A stretch of 45,625 bases of DNA from Collinsella sp. (GTDB lineage Bacteria > Actinomycetota > Coriobacteriia > Coriobacteriales > Coriobacteriaceae): assembly GCA_019414515.1 (NCBI GenBank), contig DXLX01000021.1:1-45625 (forward strand), in the 5' to 3' direction. The position numbers and the translations under genes are program-made. The notes beneath the pieces are model-generated. The model saw only the letters and a list, made by a program, of their open reading frames with translations, made no database searches and was not told the DNA's origin. How positions within the stretch are numbered: the first letter of the stretch is position 1; every line of letters starts with the position of its first letter. Shown piece by piece: positions 32,631-39,488 of this stretch.

Positions 32631-33553
32631 TCGGCCGTCATCTTCCTTGCCAGTTGCTTGCCCACGATGCGGGCGATTACGTTAAACAGCAGCACGCAAA
32701 TCATCAGCAGCGCCGCGGTGCCCCAGACGATCTGCTGGGCCTCGGGGCTGCCCTCGCCATAGATCTTGTAAATATGCACGGCGAGCGACTCGCCGGGACG
32801 GAACACGTTCCAGGCGCAGGTGGGGCTCGACAGGTTAAAGCTCAAGAAATTCAGGCGAACCGGCGAGCTCATGCCCGAGGTAAAGAGCAGTGCCGCGGCC
32901 TCGCCAAACACACGGCCGGCCGAAAGCACGATGCCGGTCACGATGGCGGGCATGGCCTCGGGGATCAGGATGTGCAGCGTAGCCTCCCAGCGAGTGAGGC
33001 CCATGGCCAGGCACGCATCGCGCTGGGCCTGCGGCACGTCCTCGAGCGCCTGCTGGATCACGCGCACCAGGATGGGAATGTTGAACATGGTGAGCGCGAC
33101 GGCGCCGGAGATGATGGAGTACTTCCAGCCCAGCTGCACCGAGAACACCAGGAAACCGAACATGCCGACAACGATGGAGGGCAGCGAGGACAGCGTCTCG
33201 ATGGCAGTGGAGGCGATGTCGCGGATGGGCCCATTCGGCGCGTACTCAACCAGAAAGACCGCGCCGCCCAGACTAATGGGCACCGAGATGATCAGGGTGA
33301 TCAGCAGCAGATAGAACGAGTCGAACAGCTGATAGAGCACGCCGCCCTGGGTTCCGTTGGCGCGCGACGGCTGCGTGAGAAAGCCCGGCTGGAACAGCGT
33401 CGAGACCCCCTCGAACAGGATATAGGCCACCATAGAGATGACGATGAGCATGACAATGGCGGCGATTGCCGTCAGCACGCCCGTGGCGATGCGGTCCTGC
33501 TTTTGGACGCGCCCGAGTCTCGCCTCGTCGATATGGATGCGCGTGCTAGCCAC
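32627..33553 (-). CDS. pstA: Phosphate ABC transporter permease PstA
   Basis: A 308-aa membrane subunit that pairs with PstC to form the phosphate channel. About six spans are present, with the ATPase-contact loop RDACLAMGLTRWEATLHILIPEAMPAIVTG (about residues 215-245). The N-terminus RIHIDEARLGRVQKQDRIATG precedes the first span. Its start overlaps the pstC stop by 8 nt and its end overlaps pstB by 4 nt, a tightly coupled operon. Confidence 0.96.
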   Translation of the reverse strand: MASTRIHIDEARLGRVQKQDRIATGVLTAIAAIVMLIVISMVAYILFEGVSTLFQPGFLTQPSRANGTQGGVLYQLFDSFYLLLITLIISVPISLGGAVFLVEYAPNGPIRDIASTAIETLSSLPSIVVGMFGFLVFSVQLGWKYSIISGAVALTMFNIPILVRVIQQALEDVPQAQRDACLAMGLTRWEATLHILIPEAMPAIVTGIVLSAGRVFGEAAALLFTSGMSSPVRLNFLSFNLSSPTCAWNVFRPGESLAVHIYKIYGEGSPEAQQIVWGTAALLMICVLLFNVIARIVGKQLARKMTAE

Positions 33554-34454
33554 GAGCCTTCGCCCCCCTGCGGCCGATAAGGTGGATGATCAGGATGAAG
33601 ATGAGGCTCATGCCCATCAGCAGCAGACCGAGCGCCCACAGAACATCGTCCTGGGCCGAGCCCTCGGCATAGACCGCCATAGACGTGGTGAGCGTGGTGG
33701 TGATGGTGGACGCCGGCGACAGCAGTGACGTCGGCATGGCCTCGATGCCGCCGATAACCATGCGCACGGCGAGCGTCTCGCCAAAGGCGCGGGTCATGCC
33801 AAGGATGACTGCGGTCATGAGCGACGGCATGGCGGATTTGAGCACCACGTGCCAGATGGTCTGCCAGCGGGTGTAGCCCAGCGCGAGCGAGCCCTGACGG
33901 TAGCTGTCGGGCACGGCGCGCAGGCCATCGACCGAAAGCGTGGTCATGGTCGGCAGGATCATGACGGCCAGCACGACGGCGCCGGGAAGGATGCCCAGGC
34001 CCGTGCTCACGTGGAAAACGCTCTTCATAAGACCGACGACCACGTGAAAGCCGATCAGGCCAAAGACGACCGAGGGAATGCCGGTCAAAAGCTCAATAAG
34101 CGGCTGAAAGATCTTGGAGCCAAACTTAGGGCTAATCTCGACCGCAAAGATGGCAGAGCCGATGGCGATGGGCAGCGCGATGAGCGTGGAGAGCATCATG
34201 ACCGCAAAGGAGGTGACGATCAAGGGCAGGGCGCCGGTGTAGGGCAGGCCGTTTTTAGCCGTGTTGGCCAGGTCCCACTTGGTGCCGGTGAAGAACTCGA
34301 CGACCGAAACGCCGTCCTTGAGAAAAGCCGAGAGGCCCTTTTGGGCGACCATAAAGATGAGCGCGGCAACGACAAGCGTCACGAGCACTACGCACGCGCC
34401 CGTGACGCCCAGGCCCACGTTCTCAAGGTCGCGCTTTGGCAGCTGTTTTGCCAT
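33546..34454 (-). CDS. pstC: Phosphate ABC transporter permease PstC
   Basis: A 302-aa membrane subunit with about six spans. ELLTGIPSVVFGLIGF (about residues 141-156) and the coupling loop RQGSLALGYTRWQTIWHVVLKSAMPSLMTA (about 206-235) are typical of PstC. The start has GGAAAGG upstream. It begins 25 nt after the pstS stop and overlaps pstA. Confidence 0.96.
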   Translation of the reverse strand: MAKQLPKRDLENVGLGVTGACVVLVTLVVAALIFMVAQKGLSAFLKDGVSVVEFFTGTKWDLANTAKNGLPYTGALPLIVTSFAVMMLSTLIALPIAIGSAIFAVEISPKFGSKIFQPLIELLTGIPSVVFGLIGFHVVVGLMKSVFHVSTGLGILPGAVVLAVMILPTMTTLSVDGLRAVPDSYRQGSLALGYTRWQTIWHVVLKSAMPSLMTAVILGMTRAFGETLAVRMVIGGIEAMPTSLLSPASTITTTLTTSMAVYAEGSAQDDVLWALGLLLMGMSLIFILIIHLIGRRGAKARG

Positions 34455-34479
34455 TGCAAACCTTTCCGGGGGCGATTAC

Positions 34480-35418
34480 TTATTTAGCAGAGACCTTGCC
34501 GCTGGCGTCCTTGACGACCTTCATGGCAGAGACGGGGATAAAGCCTTGCTCCTCGACGAGCTTGCCCTGGACGTCGTCGGAAAGCATGAACTCCAGGAAG
34601 GCCTTGGTGGCGTCGTCGGCGTCCTTTGCGCAGTACATGTGCTCGGTAGCCCAGATCTTAAAGGAGTCGTCGGTGACGTTTGCGCTCTTGGGCTCGACAC
34701 CCTCGACCTTGATGGCGTTGAACTTGGAGTCATCGAAGTGCGAGAAGTCCAGGTAGGAGATGGCGTTGTCGGTGCTGCCCATCTGAGTCTGAACGTCGCC
34801 GGACTTGTCGAGCTCGGCGTCGCCCTTAAAGTCGACGGCCTCGTCGCCAAAGACGGCAGCCTCGAAGGTGGCGCGGGTGCCGGAGCCGGCCTTGCGGTTG
34901 AGAACGACGATCTCGGCGTCGTCGCCGCCGACCTCCTTCCAGTTGGTGATCTGGCCGGAGAAGATGCCCTTGAGCTGCTCGAGGGACAGGTCGTCGACCT
35001 TCACGTTCTTAGAGACGACGGGACCCATGCCCACGACGGCGACCTCGTGGTCGACGAGGTTCTTGACCTGGTCGGCCTCGAGCTTGGTCTCGGCGAAGAC
35101 GTCGGAGTTACCGATGGTGACGGTGCCGGCGGCAACAGCGGTCAGACCTTTGCCCGAACCGTTGCCCGAGCCGGAGACGGAGACGTCGGGGTTGGCATCC
35201 ATGAACTTCTCGGCAGCGGCCTCGACGAGAGCCTGGAACGAGGAGGCACCGTCGTAGGTCACCTCGCCGGAGACGGACTCGGCAGCAGCGGCGCTACCCT
35301 TGTCGGCGGCGTCGGATGCGCCTGCGCCGCCGCAGCCAACGAGACCGAGACCGACGATGCTGGCAAGACCACCAGCAAGGCCGAGGAACTGACGACGAGA
35401 ATAAGCCTGATCGAGCAT
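34480..35418 (-). CDS. pstS: Phosphate-binding lipoprotein PstS
   Basis: A 312-aa extracytoplasmic phosphate receptor. The signal region SRRQFLGLAGGLASIVGLGLVGCGG has both a twin-arginine-like start and a lipobox (LVGC), so it is probably a membrane-anchored lipoprotein. The phosphate-binding blocks are SGSGNGSGKGLTAVAAG (about residues 83-99) and NRKAGSGTRATFE (about 182-194). The ATG at 35418 has AAAGGAAG before it, and 11 upstream open codons are excluded. It is the first gene of pstSCAB, and I could not identify a clear Pho box in the upstream gap. Confidence 0.96.
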   Translation of the reverse strand: MLDQAYSRRQFLGLAGGLASIVGLGLVGCGGAGASDAADKGSAAAAESVSGEVTYDGASSFQALVEAAAEKFMDANPDVSVSGSGNGSGKGLTAVAAGTVTIGNSDVFAETKLEADQVKNLVDHEVAVVGMGPVVSKNVKVDDLSLEQLKGIFSGQITNWKEVGGDDAEIVVLNRKAGSGTRATFEAAVFGDEAVDFKGDAELDKSGDVQTQMGSTDNAISYLDFSHFDDSKFNAIKVEGVEPKSANVTDDSFKIWATEHMYCAKDADDATKAFLEFMLSDDVQGKLVEEQGFIPVSAMKVVKDASGKVSAK

Positions 35419-35621
35419 GATCTTCCTTTCATACATGCAACTCGCGGGCACCCTGCCCGCTTTGCTGTTTGGAAAGATACGGCCTCGATCGGACGACAGC
35501 CGCGTTATCTGCGGTCTCTTACGGGCTTTTGATAGACCCTTACCGCAAGCGCGGCCCAGCCTTTACAAACGAATAACAATCCCCACCCAAGCATGGCACG
35601 CTTTTTACACCAATAAAAACA

Positions 35622-35690
35622 AAGTTGCGGTGAAATAGTTCCTGCTTGGCCATCAAATGGCCCATTTTAGGAACTACTCCACCGCAACTT
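35622..35690. repeat. TTGCGGTG-type hairpin between pstS and the dipeptidase gene
   Basis: Arms 35622-35643 and 35669-35690 pair at 20 of 22 positions, and an inner GGCCA-TCAAA-TGGCC lies between them. The outer arms share TTGCGGTGRAATAG and ACCGCAA with the repeats at 38898 and 42460, but the middle differs. It lies 21 nt past the dipeptidase stop on the minus strand, a likely terminator. The rest of 35419-35711 holds no gene. Confidence 0.75.
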
Positions 35691-35711
35691 AGATTGGGAA
35701 ACCGCGTAACC

Positions 35712-37148
35712 TTAAAGTTCGAGTTCGTTTAGACGAAGGATCGCCACGATATAGATCTTGAGCGCCTGCTTGAGCTGTTCCTCGTTGGCGCACTCGTTGG
35801 GGCCGTGCATCTGGCCGCCCCATGCGGGCAGCTCCAGGCCGGTCTCCTCGGGGCCAAACGAGACGGCGCGGGCAAAGTTGCGCGCGTACGTGCCGCCGCC
35901 CATGGCAAAGGGCTCGGCATGCTTGCCCGTAAACTCGTTATAGGTATCGATAAGCGCCCTCACGGCCGGGTCGTCGGCCGAAACTGAGAACGGCACCTTG
36001 GCACGACCCACGCGATACGTCACGCCAAAGCGGCCCACGAGCGGCTCGAGCTGCTCGCGGATGGTATCGGCGCTCGTGCTGTCGGGGAAACGCACGTCGA
36101 TGACCTGCTCAATGTGGCCATCCACCACGCGGATGACGCCGGGGTTGCACGTGAGCGGGCCAAACGCCGCGCTCGTCGCATCGATGCCCAAGCCGCGACC
36201 ATAGGCGTCCGCATGCACAAAGGCCAAGAACTTGACGAACTCGTGCTCCGCAGGCGTGAGCAGGCGCTCGCCGCGGGCACCAAACGTATCCTCGACCTCG
36301 CGCAGGTACGTCACGATCAGGCCGACGGCGTTGATCGTCCCCTCGGGCATCGAAGCATGGCCACCAATACCGTGCGCAAAAATCTGGGCATGGCCGTTCT
36401 CGAGCGCCGTAATCTCCAGGCGGTCGGCGTTCTCAACAGGCGCCGGCAGCTCATCGGCGGCAATCGCAAGCTCGCAGATAGACTGCGACGGAATGGCGTT
36501 GCTCGCTTCGGCGCCGCTCCAGGACACAATGCGCCCGCCGTCGATCTTGGGACTCGCAAACGTCGCCCCAAACTGGCCCTTCTCGGCATTACAAACCGGG
36601 AACTCGGCATCGGGCGTAAACAGAAAGTCGGGGTTCGCGTGGTTCTCCAGATAATGGTGAACGTCGGACATGCCCACTTCCTCATCGCATCCCAGCAGCG
36701 CGCGGAAGGTATAGCGCGGGGTAATGCCGTGCTTGAGCAGATAGGCGCCGGCGTAGAGCGACAGCACCGCCGGGCCCTTGTCGTCGATTACGCCGCGACC
36801 GAGCAGCCAGCCCTCTCGGCGCTCCATCGCAAACGGGTCGGTGTTCCAACCGGGACCGGCGGGAACCACGTCCACGTGGCAGATGGTCGCGAGCTGCTTG
36901 TCGCCGCGGCCAGGGATATCGGCAATGCCCACATAGCCCTCGTCGTCGCTCGTCTGGTAGCCGAGCTTCTGCGCAATGCCGAGCGCGCAATCGAACGCAT
37001 CACGGACCGGGCGGCCAAACGGCGCACCGGGCTCTGCGTCGGCAGCAACGGCTACGGACGGATAACTCACCAGCTGCTCGATATCGGCGACGACATCTTC
37101 CCAGACCTCGTCGACATACTCAGCGACGCTCTGCTCCACCTGATTCAT
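35712..37148 (-). CDS. M20 family dipeptidase (PepV/Sapep-like)
   Basis: A 478-aa zinc dipeptidase that hydrolyses dipeptides in the cytoplasm. It has CHVDVVPAGPGW (about residues 82-93), GRGVIDDKGPAVLSLYAG (about 108-125), CDEEVGMSD (about 143-151) and the large lid domain of PepV. The C-terminal metal His is in GGQMHGPNECANEEQL (about 450-465), and GGGTYARNF matches the PepV substrate loop. The ATG at 37148 has AAGGAGG upstream, and 15 open codons before it are excluded. The HAD gene lies 54 bp upstream on the same strand, so the two may be co-transcribed. Confidence 0.93.
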   Translation of the reverse strand: MNQVEQSVAEYVDEVWEDVVADIEQLVSYPSVAVAADAEPGAPFGRPVRDAFDCALGIAQKLGYQTSDDEGYVGIADIPGRGDKQLATICHVDVVPAGPGWNTDPFAMERREGWLLGRGVIDDKGPAVLSLYAGAYLLKHGITPRYTFRALLGCDEEVGMSDVHHYLENHANPDFLFTPDAEFPVCNAEKGQFGATFASPKIDGGRIVSWSGAEASNAIPSQSICELAIAADELPAPVENADRLEITALENGHAQIFAHGIGGHASMPEGTINAVGLIVTYLREVEDTFGARGERLLTPAEHEFVKFLAFVHADAYGRGLGIDATSAAFGPLTCNPGVIRVVDGHIEQVIDVRFPDSTSADTIREQLEPLVGRFGVTYRVGRAKVPFSVSADDPAVRALIDTYNEFTGKHAEPFAMGGGTYARNFARAVSFGPEETGLELPAWGGQMHGPNECANEEQLKQALKIYIVAILRLNELEL

Positions 37149-37202
37149 GGACGACCTCCTTACCAATGAGGGGCGAGCGTGCCCGCCCCTCACATCACAT
37201 AC

Positions 37203-37865
37203 TTATATAGCGAAAAGTTTAGCAAGCTCGGCCGCCGAGTGCACCACCGCATCGGCACCCGCGGCCTCGTGCTCCCCCGGCGCCGCCGCGCCCGAATAGA
37301 TGCCGATACACGGCACACCCATCGCGTGCGCGCCCTCCACATCGTTAAAGCGGTCGCCGATCATCACGGCCTCGTCGGCCGTCGCACCGAGCGCCGCCAG
37401 CGCATCGCGAACCGAATCTGCCTTGGTCTCGCGCCCCTGCGGCGGATTCATGCCAACCACGGCTTCGAACTGGCAAAGCCCCAGCTCATGCACCATATCG
37501 ATGCACTTCGCCTCCATGCGCGACGTCGCCACGGCCATACGCTTGCCCTGGGCGGTCAACCCATCCAGCAGCTCGGGAATCCCATCGAACACGGGGTACT
37601 CCTCCGGCCCCAGCTCATCAAAAAAGGCACGGTACTCGTCGGCCACCACAAGCGACTCCTCGCGGGAAAAGCCGTAAAAGTCGTGGAAGCTCTTCCACAG
37701 GGGCGGCCCGATCATGCGGCGCAGGTCACCCATCTGCGCCTCAGAAAACCCGCGCGCAGCCAGCGTCTTGCGCGTCGAGGTCATCACCGCCCGGCCCGTA
37801 TCTGCCACCGTGCCGTCAAAATCGAACAGCACAATCGGCCGTCTGCATATCTCCAGCGCCTCCAT
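37203..37865 (-). CDS. HAD hydrolase, phosphoglycolate phosphatase-like
   Basis: A 220-aa HAD phosphatase with a small C1 alpha-helical cap. Motif I is LFDFDGTVADT (about residues 13-23), motif II is AVATSR (about 111-116), and motifs III/IV are the Lys in GRETKADSVRDAL and MIGDRFNDVEGAHAMG (about 170-185). Members act on phosphoglycolate, sugar phosphates or pyrophosphate. Starts at 37898, 37871 and 37865 are possible. I prefer 37865, because an AGAGGG lies 7 nt away. A palindrome TGTTGA-CTAT-TCAACA (37914-37929) lies upstream between it and the divergent degV. Confidence 0.88.
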   Translation of the reverse strand: MEALEICRRPIVLFDFDGTVADTGRAVMTSTRKTLAARGFSEAQMGDLRRMIGPPLWKSFHDFYGFSREESLVVADEYRAFFDELGPEEYPVFDGIPELLDGLTAQGKRMAVATSRMEAKCIDMVHELGLCQFEAVVGMNPPQGRETKADSVRDALAALGATADEAVMIGDRFNDVEGAHAMGVPCIGIYSGAAAPGEHEAAGADAVVHSAAELAKLFAI

Positions 37866-37936
37866 CGGCATCCCTCTTCCCCAGTTGGTGATTTCCACAC
37901 TTACACTTCAAACTGTTGACTATTCAACAAATAAAG

Positions 37937-37965
37937 CTGGCAATGTGGAACGACTCCACTATACT
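37937..37965 (+). promoter_or_regulatory. Candidate promoter of the second degV
   Basis: CTGGCA (37937-37942) and TATACT (37960-37965) are 17 bp apart, 57 bp before the degV ATG. The palindrome at 37914-37929 lies just upstream. Confidence 0.5.
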
Positions 37966-38021
37966 TGTCGCACTTTGCTCTCAGAAGGCGGCGCGCAAGC
38001 GCCCCAACGAAAGGTGCAATT

Positions 38022-38882
38022 ATGTCTTTTGCCATCATAACCGACTCCACGTCGGACATCTCCCCCGCCCGCGCCCAAGAGCTCGGCATTTACGTGATTC
38101 CGCTGCATGTAATTATCGAAGGTGAGGACCTGCTCGACCAGGTGCAGATCACCGCCGAGGAGTACGTCGCCCGCATGGCAGGCTCCGAGCAGCTACCGCA
38201 CACCTCGCAGCCGAGCGCCGGTGAGTTCAAGGCGCTCTTTGATCGCGTGCTCGCCGACGGCCACGACAGCGCCATCTTTATCTCGCTGTGCAGCGAGTGG
38301 TCCGCCTGCTATGCCAACGCCAGCCTGACGGCCGAAACGCACGAGCTCGACGTGCGCTGCATCGACTCACGCACCGGCTCGGGCGCCGAGGGCCTGCTGG
38401 TGGAGTACGCGCTGGCCATGCGCGAGGACGGCCGCAGCCTGGACGAGACCGAGGCGCAGATCCGCGCGACGCTGCCCGACGCCCACCTGCTGCTGATTCC
38501 CCGCACGCTCGAAAACCTCGTTAAGAACGGCCGCGCACCTAAACTCGCCGGCCAGCTCACGCAAATGCTCAACATTCGCCTAGCCGTTTCGCCGGAGTGG
38601 AAATCGGGCGAGATCAAGGCCATCAAGAAGGGCCGCGGCGCCAAGCGCATCGTCGCCAACACCATGGCCGACTGCCTCGCGTTTTTGGCTGAACACCCGG
38701 GTTCGAGCGTGCGCGTACTCACGACCGGCGCCGCCGAGGAGCACGAGCTCGTCAACCAGGCGCTCGCAGGCCAGAACTACGTAGACGCCGGCACCGGCCC
38801 CATCGGCTGCACCATCGCGACCCACGTAGGCGTCGACGCCATCGCCATCAGCTACTGCCCGCGCTACCAGCCAACTCGCTAG
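38022..38882 (+). CDS. DegV family fatty-acid-binding protein (second copy)
   Basis: A 286-aa DegV/FakB-like protein beginning FAIITDSTSDISPARAQELGIYVIPLHV, with the LPHTSQPSAGEF block, RTLENLVKNGRAPKLAG and GCTIATHVGVDAIAISY near the end. It differs clearly from the copy at 1825-2679, so the two probably prefer different fatty acids, as the paired FakB1/FakB2 do in staphylococci (inferred). The ATG at 38022 has AAAGG upstream, and 19 open codons are excluded. A hairpin repeat begins 15 nt after its stop. Confidence 0.93.
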   Translation: MSFAIITDSTSDISPARAQELGIYVIPLHVIIEGEDLLDQVQITAEEYVARMAGSEQLPHTSQPSAGEFKALFDRVLADGHDSAIFISLCSEWSACYANASLTAETHELDVRCIDSRTGSGAEGLLVEYALAMREDGRSLDETEAQIRATLPDAHLLLIPRTLENLVKNGRAPKLAGQLTQMLNIRLAVSPEWKSGEIKAIKKGRGAKRIVANTMADCLAFLAEHPGSSVRVLTTGAAEEHELVNQALAGQNYVDAGTGPIGCTIATHVGVDAIAISYCPRYQPTR

Positions 38883-38897
38883 GGACGCCCACATCAG

Positions 38898-38960
38898 TTG
38901 CGGTGGAATAGGGACTGTTTTTGGCTTATCAGCCGCAAATCAATCCCCATTCCACCGCAA
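38898..38960. repeat. 63-bp hairpin repeat, left of the primase-helicase island
   Basis: Outer arms TTGCGGTGGAATAGGGA and TCCCCATTCCACCGCAA pair with one mismatch, around an inner GGCT-TATC-AGCC. The same 63 bp recur in the same orientation at 42460-42522 with one base difference. Confidence 0.9.
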
Positions 38961-39050
38961 CTTCTTTTGCTGAGCCATCCATATACAAGATATGCTGACG
39001 ATCGGCGCATTCCCAGCTGTTTGGGGGAGCTTCGACTAGCCCCTAGCGGT

Positions 39051-39280
39051 ACCCGGTGGGCAAAAAATGGCAAATATGAGTACTGTCATAAATTTAGTAA
39101 CAGCAAAATGTCGCTGAAATTGCCCGCTTCCACCGATTTCAAGCTCCATAAAGCCCCGAATCGTCGTGTTTAGAGGGGTGAATATACTAAAACTCAGTCA
39201 ATTGGTCTTAGATACTTCTCAAATGATATGAGACTAACCGAGCAACAGTACTCATATTTGCCATTTTTTGCCCACCGGGT
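39051..39280. mobile_element. 230-bp MITE-like element with 36-bp perfect terminal inverted repeats
   Basis: The arms at 39051-39086 and 39245-39280 are exact reverse complements over 36 bp (ACCCGGTGGGCAAAAAATGG at the left end). The 158-bp interior is A+T-rich with no ORF. I see no clear target-site duplication. It has the form of a non-autonomous transposon remnant, with no transposase in the window. Confidence 0.75.
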
Positions 39281-39488
39281 CTGAATGAGGTCCGCTCTTT
39301 ACGCCTCCGGCTACCTATATGACCGCAAACCCTGATTATCAAGGGCCGTCGCGCGCCTTGGCATCGACCGAAAGCCGCTCGCAGAATAATCCCTTGCCAT
39401 TAGCAAACTTGAATCGAAATTACATATCCCAAAAAGCCGTAATGCCGTACCCTCGTCTCAACAACTCCAATACAAGGACGGCATTCAA
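39281..39488 (+). other. Leader between the MITE and the primase-helicase gene
   Basis: About 200 bp with no gene. TTGCCA at 39394-39399 is a possible -35, but a matching -10 is poor. AAGGA about 10 nt before 39489 is the ribosome-binding site of the next gene. Confidence 0.4.

Noticed and set aside
35419..35621. Pho box upstream of pstS
   Set aside because: I could not find a convincing direct repeat of the known types, so no site is claimed.
38898..39173. Open frame beginning MRWNRDCFWLISRKS, also found starting near 42427
   Set aside because: Both are translations of the 63-bp hairpin repeat, which is why their peptides match. They have no ribosome-binding site and run through non-coding sequence.
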